21,827 bases of DNA from Protostelium mycophagum (Eukaryota; Evosea; Variosea; Protosteliida; Protosteliaceae): NCBI GenBank assembly GCA_002081555.1, contig MZNV01001858.1, forward strand, positions 1-21,827, written 5' to 3'. Both the position numbers and the translations under genes were made by a program. Positions within the stretch are counted from its first letter, which is position 1; each line of letters starts with the position of its first letter. This document shows positions 1 through 10,782 of this stretch, in pieces. The notes beneath the pieces are model-generated. The model was not told where the DNA came from, made no database searches, and was given only the letters and a program-made list of their open reading frames with translations.

Positions 1-369
1 AGAATATAGTCATTAATTATTATACAGGAACGTGGAGCTCTCAGCGAGAGGAGTCCCACCCTCCCACCCTTGTTACGCTCTGTATTTTGGGGCCAAAAAT
101 TGGTTAAAGTGAGAACTTTCTCATCACTTAAGTGTACACTGGGGAAAATGAAAGAAAGGAGAAAGACAAAAAGTTTCGCTTGGAGTGGACGTCATCATCA
201 ATAGTCGTTTTCAATTCTTTTTGTCGCCGGTTCTTGCCTTGCAAAAGGCTGTCCCGAGGGAAAGTCTTGAAAACTCAATTGAAAGATCTCCCTTCATTCC
301 AATTGCACGGTAACTACCGTCAACAGTTTAAAGCTCAATTTTTCGATTTCGCCTTTCAAAATCTTTGGG
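1..369. other. Upstream region of the DUF4874/DUF4832 gene
   Basis: No convincing gene is visible. An open frame at 132-452 (+) runs into the start of the next gene in another frame, has no signal or family resemblance, and is rejected. The stretch probably holds the promoter and 5' untranslated region of the gene starting at 370. The 60 bases just before that ATG are pyrimidine-rich and A-rich, but I see no clear TATA box. Confidence 0.4.
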
Positions 370-2040
370 ATGAAGCTGAAGAATCAATCTGGAGTTCTCA
401 TACTGCTGGCATGCATCGGCTTCTCTGCGTCATGTCTTACGGCAACGGTTAAAATGACGTATGATCAAACCCCTGTGGTTCGTAATCCCTTCAGAGGCTT
501 CATGAGCTATAGTTGGGACACCAATCCGCCCAGCACTAATTTCCCTACCTCTTTAGAATACCAGTATGTAAACATGTCTGCGGTCAATCCTTCGGAAAAC
601 TCATATGATTGGTCGGCGATAGAGTCTTACGCCAATCATGCAGTCGCCAGAGGAAATCATCTGGTCTTCAGACTTGTTATCGATTATCCAGGATTAGGAA
701 GTGGTCTCCCAAGTTACTTGCTCCAAGGTATCATTTATGTCACACGAAAATGTGAAGCCAATCATACCCAGGATCAAATCCTGTGACACAATATTCTTAT
801 ACAGATTACGGCGGCGGATTATCTCCAGATTACAACAACACTGCACTTATCACTGCCATGACTTCTCTCATTCAACAATTGGGTGCCAAATATGACGGCG
901 ATTATCGCATCGCCGCTGTCGAATTGGGTCTCTTAGGTTTCTACGGAGAGTGGCATTGTGCCCCAGAAAGTGGCACGACAACTGCCATCTTTGCCTCCAG
1001 ATCTGTACAGTTGGCCGTGCTTCAAGCGTATAACTCTGCCTTCAGCGTGACACCTCTCGTCAACAGCCAGGACGAATACCAATATTGGACCGATGCAACT
1101 TCTAATCAAGCCAGCAGCATCAACCAATTCCGCATCGGACGATTCGATGATAACTGGGGCGTACAGACGTACGATGCGACCGACAAGACAAACCCCAACT
1201 TCTTTTATTTCAGGACACAGAACCAAGGTGACTCCTTGTCATGGCAGACCACCATGCGCGGAGGAGAGGTGATCATCATACCTCCAGAATCTCCATTCTA
1301 ACAAAGATCAGGTCCAACCTGCTATACAGCACACTCAATTCGAAAATCCCACACCGAACCAGCCCTTTGTACCCGCAGTCCAGGCGCTCCACGCATCATG
1401 GCTCCTCAACGACTTTCTATTTGAGCCCGGAACCAACGACCCCACAGCCTCTAACGCGCTGACCGCCTCGTATAGTCTGGGCTACCAGTTTTACCTCTCG
1501 AATGTGACGGTCTTTGCGAATACGAGTGCCGTGACTGTGATGGCTTGTGTGAGCAACCTTGGCGTCGCGCCTTTCTACTTCCCATTAAGTCTTTACGGGA
1601 GTGTAGACGCTCAAGTTTCTATTTTTGGAAACCCCAATTCTTTTGGCGGGGGGTCCTCTGTCTGCCTTTCTGCGGGATTCTCTACGTCTACAACCAGCTC
1701 TACACCGAGTCTAAAAATGTGGTTGAACAGTACCCACGCCCTCGCCTCGAACCCCATCTTCATGGCAAATTCCAACCCCGACAGCTCCACCGGAAAAATC
1801 ACCCTCAATCTACAACGAAACGGGAACGGCGCTGTACAGAGCGTAAACGGTGTCAGTTTGACAGATAACGGGGTCAACTGTCCCAATGCTGGTGGAGCTC
1901 TGGGAACCACCTCATCTGGGTTTGGAACATCATCAACGTCATCCAGAAACCTCGGGACAAGCAGCAACGCCAACAACAGCGGAGCAACAACGATGTGCAT
2001 GGAGGCTGTGATCTTGGCCTTGATCTTTCTCTTTGTATGA
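370..2040 (+). CDS. Secreted, probably GPI-anchored DUF4874/DUF4832 protein
   Basis: Three exons (370-727, 772-1268, 1312-2040) join in phase to 527 residues; the introns are 44 and 43 nt. Residues 1 to about 25 form a signal peptide (basic start, then a leucine/isoleucine-rich core). The mature start carries the NPxRGF motif (NPFRGF) typical of DUF4874, followed by a Tyr-Asp-Trp region and LVFRL; exon 2 holds ELGLLGFYGEWH and ends in TMRGGE, the hallmark of the linked DUF4832. These families are predicted TIM-barrel, glycoside-hydrolase-like secreted proteins whose substrate is not known to me. The C-terminus is Ser/Thr/Asn-rich (about residues 480-515) and ends in an uninterrupted hydrophobic run (VILALIFLFV), as expected of a GPI-attachment signal, so the product is probably held on the cell surface. 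The ATG at 370 is chosen because the signal peptide follows at once. Function beyond the family name is inference. Confidence 0.85.
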
Positions 2041-2093
2041 AGCCAGATAAAAGTCTTGGAAATATTTGTCTTGTTTATTTGTCATCTTCCAGC

Positions 2094-2681
2094 TCAGCAG
2101 ACCACTTTCGTCTCCCACACAATCTTGTAAGTGGCACGATGGAGCTTCGATTCGATCTCGACACTCGCGATGTTGCTGGGGTTGGCAGAACACTTGAAGT
2201 TGATCTCAACAACAGCACCTCCCGCGAAAGATGCGTGTCTGTAAGTGCTGGAGAAGACAGATCCAGAGATGGTTGCTGCGAAGAAGTTAGGACTTGTGTG
2301 TGTTGATGTGATACTCACGAGCACCAAACTCTCCGTCTTGCTCTGCAAGTTCCAACTTCATTCCGACACTCTCCCGTATCCTGCAGATAGAGGTCTTCTT
2401 CCCGCATGATCCAAACAAATCGGTCAAGTTCGATTTGATAGGCTGACAGAGATTGAACAAAAAGCGCTGGGGCTCCTGCATGGAATCAGTATGGAGAAAG
2501 AGATCAGCTCATGGCTCACATCACTGCCGCTCACACTGCCTCTCCATACCAGATCTGTATCAGTCTTAAGTGGTGAGAGGTCATATGATTTGCCAGTGTT
2601 CGGGTCTGTGTAAGAGCAAGAGTCCCAATCGGCAGAGACGAGGCCAACAAGTGCGACAAACAAGAGGATGTGGCGCACCAT
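2094..2681 (-). CDS. Small secreted MRH-domain (mannose-6-phosphate receptor homology) protein
   Basis: Three exons on the minus strand (2681-2520, 2475-2319, 2275-2094) give 166 residues; the introns are 44 and 43 nt with canonical ends. The first 17 residues are a signal peptide ending VSA. What follows matches the MRH / ATG27 fold pattern: a Cys-x-Tyr start, GKSYDLSPL, then FLFNLCQPI, a GSCG segment, CRIRE, and a final half with TISGSV, a glycine-rich turn (ASFAGG), VEINFKC and a terminal YKIVWETKVVC strand. Cysteine spacing suggests three to four disulfides. MRH domains bind mannose-type glycans in ER quality control and lysosomal sorting, but there is no transmembrane tail here, so it is a lone soluble domain in the secretory pathway or outside the cell. 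It ends 53 bp from the stop of the convergent upstream gene. Family assignment is by pattern only; the role is unknown. Confidence 0.72.
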
Positions 2682-3104
2682 TGTATTTTCTTTTGATGAA
2701 CACCAACAGGAGAGCTGCAATGGCTCGGAGGTGTCGCAAATCGAATTCGAAGTTTCGGTGCGTAAATGTTCACTGGTCACATGCCCGTGGAGAGCTCAAA
2801 GACTCTGGCAGCGCAATCGTAAACAAAGAACATCACACGAACTTGGACATGTACAAATTAATGTACCAGAAAAACTTAGTTTTTCAAGAAAAGAAGGGTC
2901 TGAGATAATTTTTTATTGATGAAAGGTGTTGTTTTGGAGGGATGATGCAACATGGGCTTCCAATCATGCCCACTGGCCCCATAGGAAGCAAGTTATCTCG
3001 TGCACCTTTGTGTCGTATAATTCGTCCCTGGACAATGCTGAAAGCAGTTGCCTCTTGAGAAAAAAAGACATGATCAAACATCTGAAAGAACATTTATAAC
3101 TAGA
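2682..3104. other. Spacer between the MRH gene and the Hsp110 gene
   Basis: This 423-bp stretch should hold the promoter of the MRH gene (reading leftward) and the 3' untranslated region of the Hsp110 gene. On the minus strand an AATAAA-type signal lies near 2913-2920, about 185 bp past the Hsp110 stop, and may be its poly(A) signal. Short open frames exist on both strands (for example 2884-3093 minus and 2944-3060 plus). None has splice context, a signal peptide or family resemblance strong enough to call. Confidence 0.35.
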
Positions 3105-5886
3105 TTAATCCAAGTCCATCTCTACGGGCTTCTCCTCCTTCTTGGGCTGCTCGGCCTTGGGTGCCTCCTCTTGTTTGGGTGCCTCTTGCTTGGGTGCTTC
3201 AGCTTTCTTCTCTTCTTTTGGTGGTGCAGGCTTGGGCTTTGATAAAATAGCGTTGGCAAATCTCTCCAATTCCTGGAAAGGTCAGCACGAATAAATGTCG
3301 ACAAAAACGTACTGATTTCTTCTTGAGGATGTCGACAACGGTGAAGACGGGGTCTTGGCTCTTGGGCTGCTTCTCTTGCTTGGCAAAGAGGTCGTTCAGT
3401 TGCTTCTCGACAGAGTCGCACTCGTCCAAAATTCTGCTCATCTCTGACTTCTCGATGTGCTCGTACTTGGGGTCCTCAGACTGGGCTGTGACTCTGTAGT
3501 GCTGGATAGTCTGTCTCAGACTCTGCTTGGCATCGATGCGGTTCTCATCCTCATACTTTCTCTTGACGATCGGGTCTCCAATCACCTGTGATCAAGATCA
3601 GAATGATCCGAAATCTGAATGATAAAGACATCATACCTTGAGCTCATCGAGCTTCTTGACGTAAACAGACTTGGTCTGCTCAGCTCCGTCTTCGTAGAGC
3701 CAGTTCTCGGCGTCCTCCAACATCTTGGAGAAGGTGGTGACCACATCGGCGGTGGTGAAAGGTGCGAGGGAGTCGTTGATCTTGCTTCTCATGTCGTAGA
3801 TGTAAGTCTCAACGGCGTTCTTTCTTTCGGCAGTCTCTTGGGCAAGACGATCATCAGATGCCATCTTGTTCTCAGACTCGGTCATGTCGTTAAGAACCTT
3901 GGAGTCGAGAGCAGCAGACTTTTCGGTGACGGGGACATCTGTTCTCTTGACCTTTCTCTTGGTCTTTTCTTCTTTCTTTTCTTCGGGTTTGCCCTCCTCA
4001 GCTGGTGTCTCAACGTCCATCTTGGCCTCGTCTTCGGCCTGGCTCGTTGTAAACGGGATTGTAGACGGACGAAAACAGGCTCACCTTGACCTCGTCGGCG
4101 TCCTCTACGAGGGTTGCAGACTCTGTGACCAGAATACCGTGGTGGTCGAGCTTGATCTTAAGTCTCAGCTTGGAAGTCTCCTTCTTGGCCACGTTCAAGT
4201 TCTTGATGCTATATTTAGCAACAAGGGGGTTGGTTCCGACGGGGAGTCCGGCAAGGTCAGAGTACTCAGCAGTGAGGTCCAAAGAATCGTGACCGCAGAC
4301 AGTCAAAGCCTTCACGGATGGCAGAGGGTTCTCGGCGGGGAACAGGTCCAAAACACTGAAATTTCTCAGAAAATGTCGAGAAAATTCTTACGTGAGAAAT
4401 TTCGAGGAAAACTCACTTGTCCTCCTGCTCGAAGGCCTTCTCCCAAGTCACACGGATGGGGTAGGGTTGGATGTCAGTCAGAGAAAATTCTCTGACCTTG
4501 AAGATGGGAGACAGAATGGCGCATTGTAGAGCGCATCCTCTGGCAACAGATTCCTCTTGATTAAGAGTCTTGGACAGCTCTCTCTTTAAGCTCTCGGCGA
4601 GCTTGTTCTGGACTGCTTGGAGTCTGGTGGCTCCACCAGTGATCTCGATGGCGAAAAGCTTGTCCACGGGGATCTTGGATGTCTCAACGGCGCGTTGTAC
4701 AACGTTGAAGATGCGCTCGGTGAGGGGGGCGGTCATGGCCTCGTAGTCGGCACGTTTCATTGAGCCGCGGACGTCGACGTCGTTCATGAGGGAGTCGATG
4801 TTGATGGGTGCCTCGGGTACAGTGTTCAACACCTTCCCCAGATCAGTTTTTTTTTCTTTTTTCACCAAACATACCTTCTTCAGCTTCTCGCAGGCAACTT
4901 CCATACGGATGAGTGCCTTTTGGTTGGATTTAATGTCAATCTTGAATTTCTCAGAAAACTCCTTGACGAAATGGTTGACTAAAAGTTGGTCGTAGTCGCG
5001 ACCTCCAAGAGAACGGTCGTAAGCAGTAGAGAGAACTCTCAGCTTGCCCTTGAGAAACTCCACCACAGAGACGGTGGTGTTTGTGTAACCGACATCGACA
5101 AAGAGCACATTTGTGGGCTCGGTCTCAGAGAGGTTTGTCTTGTAGATACCGTATTGGAGTGCGGCTGGAAGAGTTAATGAGAAAACATAAAGAATGAGGC
5201 TTACAAGCAGCGTGATCAGAGATGAGCTTAAGAGCATTCAGACCGGCGATGCGGCTGGCGTCTAAAAGGGCCTGGCGCTGTGCAACCGTCCACCAACCGG
5301 GGATCTGATTATGATCAGGAATGATTAAGAAAAATAATTTTATGAGAAAAATGAGAGACATACGGCGATAACGACATCCTTGCAGGGCTTTTCTGTGGCC
5401 TTCTCGGCGATTCTCTTGACCTGTCCAAGGATCATGGCTGTGATGGCAGTGGGATCAAACTCTCTCTTCTGATTCTGATATTGGACCTCGATGACGATGC
5501 TTCCATCCTCTGCCTTCCTTGTCTTGTAGGGGAGAGTTTTGATTTCATCTTGTACCTCCTGCTCATCAAAAGATCTTCCAATCAAACGCTTGGAGTTCAA
5601 GACTGTGTTCTTTGTGTTACGGGCGAACTGGAAAAATGAGTGATGTGTGATGCTACAAATGAATATGGTCCACAAACCTGTGTAAGAGCAGCCTCTCCGA
5701 TGGCTCTCTCCTTCTCGCCAAAACTCACCATGCATCTGTAGTTGTCAGTTAGAGGGCTTCAAATGAGAGCAGTACTCACGGTGTTTGTCTCGCAGATACC
5801 TCGTTTAAGAGAACATCAATGCCTCCCTTCTGGGCTGCTGCGATAGTGATGTTTTGTGTTCCAAAGTCTATCCCAATGACGGACAT
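3105..5886 (-). CDS. Hsp110 / Sse1-type Hsp70-superfamily nucleotide exchange factor
   Basis: Ten exons on the minus strand (5886-5780, 5735-5678, 5627-5364, 5304-5205, 5164-4875, 4832-4417, 4355-4085, 4038-3637, 3585-3313, 3272-3105) join to 782 residues. Introns are 40-61 nt. The N-terminal ATPase domain shows GIDFGT (phosphate 1), a second phosphate loop at DVGYTNTTVSVVEF, DRSLGGRDYDQ and an adenosine motif GGATRLQAVQ; the early TPCMVSFGEKERAIGEAA is the Hsp110 version rather than canonical Hsp70. The beta-sandwich domain is followed by an acidic/lysine-rich insert (EEGKPEEKKEEKTKRKVKR) and a helical bundle. The C-terminus has PKQE/APK-type repeats and ends EMDLD. Length fits the family (about 690-860). 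Hsp110 proteins release ADP from cytosolic Hsp70 and hold unfolded chains. The ATG at 5886 gives the standard MSVIGIDFGT start. The coding sequence is intact with no internal stops. Confidence 0.96.
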
Positions 5887-6390
5887 GATGGATCGATACT
5901 TGTATTACTTCTTGAGAAGATGATTCTGTTCCTCCGACAGGAGAAAAACGATTTTCTTGCTTCCGTAGAAATCGTGGAAATTTCAGATGTTGTAATTATC
6001 TGAAGAGGTGTAGAAGCTCCGGAAAAATTCGGAAAAATTACTTCCCATTTTACAAACATTTAAATCCATAACAATGATGGATTTTGGGAAGCTTTCTTAC
6101 ACATTTTTCTGAATTCCTTTTTTGTTTTGCTTTTTTCCAAGTTTGATCGCAAAGTTCTAAATTCGAGGACTTTTTTGCAAAAATAACTCACGTCATAGCT
6201 ACCGACATTTCAACTTCTTCTGAACAAAGCATTCTATTCTCCACTGCCACGACAGTGGAAACCGTTGTGAGTCGGTCATCTACTTTTTTCACACGTTATA
6301 ATAGTGTTCAGTTGATCATAACACGGTAACACTGCAGACTTGTAGCTTGCGCGTGACAAAGGAGTTTATGGAGAAATTCAGATGACTCCT
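5887..6390. promoter_or_regulatory. Hsp110 promoter region with a weak heat-shock-element-like array and a hairpin
   Basis: No gene is visible in this 504-bp stretch between two same-strand genes. About 125-155 bp upstream of the Hsp110 ATG, 6012-6041 can be read as six adjacent 5-bp units (aGAAg cTCCg gAAAa aTTCg gAAAa aTTAc), an imperfect match to the alternating GAA/TTC heat-shock element; only two units are exact. A perfect hairpin, CCACTGCCACGACAGTGG (6-bp stem), lies at 6241-6258, nearer the end of the sedolisin gene. Both roles are inference. Confidence 0.3.
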
Positions 6391-8750
6391 TTATTGGTAC
6401 CTCACCCGTGTTTTCAGTGTGAGCTGTAGGATAATTATGGCAGAAAGAAGGAGCAAAGGTTTTGGTTTGTAAGCAGAGCCTTCGTTACCCGAACTACTTG
6501 GGATGGAGGTTGTTGTGCTCTGTGAAATTTGCGTGCTTGGAATGCTCGGAATACTGCTAGTGGAGACACTGCTGATGCTGGTCGTTGATGATGTGGTTGT
6601 AGTTGCAATATTTCGGAGGACTTGTGTGATGAATGTTCTGTACAACGCGGTGTAGTTGGGAGCACCGAACCCTGACGCGACGTCCCAACCTTGTGTGGCA
6701 GGGAATTTACTATTGGTACAACCAAAGAAACTCCGAGATGTCCCTTTTGTGATGTCTTTTAGAGGATTTTCACCTGATTTAAATTTGGCATCTGTCTGTC
6801 GAGAGGAATTTACCTCTAGATGCTGAAAGGGCCAACGACGGTGTCAATAATCCTATGGGCCCTAATCCAAACAGACTACGCTCGTGGTTCAGCAAGCTGA
6901 CGATTCCGGCGAATATTGGTGTGGAAATGGATGTACCAGAGATGGTATTGATGGAATTGCCTTTTGAAACAAAATAAGCTGGGCCTGCGGCAGCCGCCAC
7001 ATCGGGGTACACCCTGAGAGAGTAGTTGAGCCCCGGTGTGATGTTATTAAACGTGTAATTATTGGAGAACGGCACTGTTACCATTTAATCTTCTTAATGA
7101 AAATTCCTGAAAAACTTTTGTTCACCTTGCCAACTTGGAGCTGAGAACCATGGAGCTTGACCCAATGCACTGAAGGGCCACACCTCTTCAGTGCGGTTTA
7201 TATTGAGGCCTGAGGTTCCTCCAACACAGATGACATATTGACAATTACAAGGGGTTTGCTCTTGTACAGTGCAATCGTTGTTCAGCCCACCACTATCGCC
7301 ACTAGCAGCAAAGTAAGATATACCCCTAAGTGCTATCTGTAAAGCTGTGATACACAAAGAAGTGTCGTATACCTATACAGTCAGATGAAAATTCATGGAA
7401 ATCTCACGGAGAACTCACCAGGTCTCCGGATGTAGAATAGCTGGTGGAAGCTACACTTGGCGCACTGGCGTTATATGCAAGCCAATTGGCATATTCTATG
7501 AGAAAGTCGTATTGTGTCTCTGATGTAAAGACAACAGTCGGGATGCCAGGTGCCATTGCCATGATGTATGATAACTGATGAAGCAAATGAGAACGCGCAT
7601 CACATTTTAGAGATGTCTTACATCTACTGTCGATTCATAACAAGTTTGTGTGTAACACTAAGATGGTCAGTTCTGGGAATAATGTATCGTTTTCCCATGA
7701 TTTTGAATGTTTTGTGCTTTCTGTACATTCTTTTGGAGATTATGGCCCCAGGAAAACGTTTTTTGGGCAATCTCACGCACCAAAAATGAGTTCTTCCAAA
7801 AATCGCTCACATTTTCAGTGTTATTTGGGCCCACTACCGTTATGGGCAGGTACTCTCCCAAAGAAGCCAGAGGCGAATTGGTCGTGTTGAAAAATTTCAC
7901 CAAATCACTAAGAAAAAAGGAGTCACCACCCGCTACCAAGATTGATTGGGAAACTGAAGTGGTATTGATTAAAATGTCAGGAACTGTCAGGAATGAATCA
8001 TCTGGGCAAAATCATCGTACAAGGACCAACAAAACACCTTGGTATGCCTGCTTTAAGACACTGGGACCGAGAGTACCGTATGGCAAATTCTGGCGTTTTT
8101 TGTTGTCTTTTTGCGACCTGACGGGCGGGTAGTGCATCACGTTGTACACGCTGCGAATAATTCCGTTTAACTTTTCGGGTCAGGTGAGATACCTCCATGG
8201 CTTACCTCCTCTGGGATGCGGTAGTAGTCGGCTCTGATTAGAGTATGTTTTGCATCTTCATGTTGATGCAAGTACAATTTTGTGTCTAATATAGACTCTA
8301 TTTGATGGGCCGCAGCCGTGACCCAAACGTGATCGCCTTTGGTAGTGTATGACATTCCTAGGGACGTGAATTAGGATCCAAATGATCGCCTCACCTCTCG
8401 AATCAAGGTACCCCTCGATCTGATTGATCTTTGGTCTGACTTCCAACAGATCTTCTATTTCACTAACCGAGAGATGTCGATTGTAGCGGTAAGAGTCTGG
8501 GTTGTGAATTTCCATCAATACGGCGTCTGCCTCGCTTAAAACTTTTGGATCAACCTGCTTGTCTTTCAGCTTTCATCAAAAAGTGCGAACATACGTGAGG
8601 CACTAAGGCAACAGTCAGAGCGTGATGAGGCTGAGCAGGTCCAATACGCTTCCATCCATTCCTATGGACTTTATGATTCACCAAACGACCAACAGACTCT
8701 GCGCTCTGATAACAAACAAAAAGCAAGAAGACGACCGTGAAGCGCCTCAT
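6391..8750 (-). CDS. Sedolisin-family (S53) serine-carboxyl peptidase, tripeptidyl-peptidase-like, with C-terminal hydrophobic tail
   Basis: Ten exons on the minus strand (8750-8595, 8554-8395, 8357-8206, 8170-8038, 8001-7811, 7657-7622, 7574-7419, 7372-7126, 7074-6814, 6773-6391) join to 624 residues. A signal peptide (about residues 1-20) is followed by a pro-domain containing GWKRIGPAQPHHALTVALVP and YNRHLSVSEIEDLL. The catalytic Glu272 and Asp276 (E-STV-D) fall in a 36-nt exon just before LSYIMAMAPG; the oxyanion Asp354 sits in AASGDSGG; the nucleophile Ser459 is in SGTSISTP; DIT and GWDVASGFGAPNY mark the calcium-site end of the fold. All key residues are present, so the enzyme should be active at acid pH in lysosomes, vacuoles or outside the cell. 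After the fold come about 60 Ser/Thr-rich residues and a hydrophobic run (PLLLLSAIIILQLTL) then KTRVRYQ: a membrane or GPI tail, unusual for the family. The stop codon overlaps an AATAAA sequence. The 153-nt intron at 7658-7810 is the longest here. Confidence 0.93.
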
Positions 8751-8777
8751 GAACTCTCTTGTGTTGTTCTTCGTAAG

Positions 8778-9123
8778 AATGGGCCGCTGGATTTTGGAAA
8801 TTCAGGAATCAGGCTTTTGCAAAGTCAAAGAAAGCCGGACGGGGAGACCCACTCAGTGGATTGTTTGAGCCAAATTATACTGCAGACGACCTGATCGAGA
8901 GGTTGAGATCGCATCTTCAACTTTTAGGGCAGCACTGTTGGCCTTCTGTTGCAGTGAGAGATGTCCAATAGAGGGGAAAAGTCCAATACAGTGTCGTGGG
9001 GAGTTAGAAGGAGATTCGGGTTTTTGTGGAATGATCGTATATTTTCTGGATCATGCCACGATCTTGGACTCTTTTGGACACGATAGGTTCAAAGTATGGA
9101 AGCGTAATAAAGACAGTTCATGA
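8778..9123 (+). CDS. 3' part of a small unrecognised gene
   Basis: Two exons (about 8778-8953 and 8992-9123) joined by a canonical 38-nt intron (GTGAGA..ATACAG) give roughly 100 residues of protein-like sequence rich in Trp, Phe and Leu, with GLFEPNYTADDLIERL before the intron and GFCGMIVYFLDHATILD after it, ending in WKRNKDSS. The match of phase across a consensus intron is the main evidence. The 5' end is unresolved: the frame opens after a TAA within a possible acceptor (8775-8777), and no upstream exon could be joined without entering the first exon of the divergent sedolisin gene. A second frame starting ATG at 8749 is also open for 39 codons. I do not recognise a family. The gene converges on the GST gene, 57 bp from its stop. 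Confidence 0.4.
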
Positions 9124-9180
9124 GATGTTCATGTGATGATTTGGCAGAGAAAAAGTGATGTCTCAGGACTTTATAAGTGA

Positions 9181-10350
9181 TCATTCTGCCTCATCGAGCT
9201 CTTTGTAGTACCTAAAGACACCGTCTTTGAAGGGCTGGCGTCTGCCTCCCGCCACGTAAGCGCTGATCTTCTCATGTGTTCTTATCTTGTCGTGAAGGGA
9301 GAACACGTTGTCGTATTTTTTCGTTTCTTTCAAGGACTTGAGTGTTCGAGGAAAAGCGAAAGAAAGGCCTGTACATTTTTAATCGTTTTATTTTAATTTT
9401 AATCTTTTAATTTTAATTCTCTTTTATTAAAGTTATTGTGTGGATTATATGACGACATTACCGCGATTTTAACTTGAAAGAAATATGTTAAAATAAAAAT
9501 AAAAATGTTTATAATGGGGACTCACCCTCTACGATGTGGAAAAGTGTCAAATCTGCAACGGTGACATCTTTTCCGACAAGATAACCAGACTTGTTGGGAT
9601 TAGCCACCAGAATCTGTACATCTCAGCCGGAATTTTCTCTGAACTTTCGAAGCCTTTTCGAGTAGTTTTCGTCGAATTTTGGTGGAAGTCTCAAACCTTT
9701 TCAAAATATGCAAAAAATTTCGGAAGTCGTTCGGCCTTGAAGTTTTTGGTGTATGTCAAAGCTTCTTCCTTCTGATCATCGTAATACTTAGAGACTGCCA
9801 CGGGATGATGTGTGTTGTGGACCTGTACTGGGTCATATGGGTGGATGTCGATCCATACATACCTCATCATTCAAGTCGAGAGCTGTGAGGAGGAGGGCGT
9901 TCACCTGTGGGAAGTGAGTGTTTGTAACTTGACTTCACAAGTGCGAATCGTCTGTTGTGACAAATGATGAGACAAAGATTACTTGCTCTCTGATAGAAAT
10001 CAATAAATGGAAGATGATGGACGTACTCTCGCGGATTCTAACTCGTTCGATCCGCCTAGGCCCAGTTTTCTGGCAAGGTAGCTGACTATGTTTCCTGTTT
10101 GAGAGATGATCTGACCCTCAGGAAGTTGTAAGAAGGGAGGAGCGAGAGGCACAAACCCTAAACGATTATGAATAAATCTTGTCACAGAAGATACATCACC
10201 TTCGTCTGCCGGGCCTTGTAAGATCGCCATGATTGCCTTTGGGTCTGTCTCTTCGTCATATGGAGTGTCCGAAAACACAAAAGGTAAGCGGACGAACTCG
10301 CCACGACCTGGCATTCCAGGCCAATAGTATAGTTTGTAATTGCTGCTCAT
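9181..10350 (-). CDS. Cytosolic glutathione S-transferase
   Basis: Six exons on the minus strand (10350-10200, 10157-10027, 9904-9863, 9822-9697, 9613-9526, 9368-9181) give 241 residues, close to the usual 200-240. The N-terminal thioredoxin-like half begins KLYYWPGMPGRGEFVRL, with the Tyr-containing first strand and the RGE motif of Tyr-type (sigma/mu/alpha-like) enzymes. PPFLQLPEG is the cis-Pro loop, and SQTGNIVSYLARK replaces the classical glutathione-binding QSNAILRYLA motif. The all-helical half has NDEVHNTHHPVAVSKYYDDQ, then the N-capping motif in VTVADLTLFHIVEGL, and ends RRQPFKDGVFRYYKELD. It conjugates glutathione to electrophiles or lipid peroxides; the class is not assigned. Introns are 40, 42, 83, 122 and 157 nt; the 157-nt one (9369-9525) is very AT-rich. 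The ATG at 10350 is preferred over one 14 codons upstream because it directly precedes the first strand. Confidence 0.92.
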
Positions 10351-10662
10351 CGTTGATTCTCGTTCTATTTGTTTGTCGTTGTGTGACGTCAAGAGGCTTT
10401 TTCGTCCGCGAAATTACGTACATTCATCTACAACTCCTATATTTTGATTTTTCACTGATTGGGTGTGGCAGTCTTGGAAAATAGAATTCATAACAGAGAC
10501 ATTCCAAATGTTCCAAGTTTGTTCTGGTTTTGTTCCTGCACTCCTTACTGATAAGGACTTGAGTTCTTTAATAATTTGGTTGCATTGTAGATGCTTGGGA
10601 TGTTGCGTTGTAAAAGAGTCGGTGGCACCGACCATCTTTTTGTGAGAATGACAACAATTGCT

Positions 10663-10782
10663 CAGACCAAAATGACACCAGAAGAAAAGAAGAGACCAAA
10701 AAAGGCTTAAAAGACCAAGAGAACCAAACACACCACCACAACTTTTTCCCAAGATTTTACCACCGATGAAATCTAGAATGAG
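10663..10782 (+). repeat. Dispersed ~120-bp repeat, copy A
   Basis: The stretch from CAGACCAAAATGACACC to ATCTAGAATGAG is found again, in reverse orientation, at 21594-21717. By eye the copies differ by three or four substitutions and about 4 bp of insertion (one extra CAC triplet and one C), roughly 94% identity, and similarity stops sharply at both ends. Inside, an ATG opens an 11-residue frame (MTPEEKKRPKKA then stop) that is conserved in copy B with one change. A second ATG (10766) starts the possible gene at 10766-10965. Confidence 0.85.

Noticed and set aside
132-452. Open frame of 106 codons at the left end
   Set aside because: It overlaps the signal-peptide exon of the DUF4874/DUF4832 gene in another frame and has no protein family features.
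2884-3093. 69-codon minus-strand frame between the MRH and Hsp110 genes
   Set aside because: It lies in the expected 3' untranslated region of Hsp110, has no recognisable motif, and an equally open frame lies on the other strand.
3619-4495. Long antisense open frames (156 and 209 codons) on the plus strand
   Set aside because: They lie opposite Hsp110 exons whose translation matches a known family; they are mirror frames of biased codons and run through its introns.
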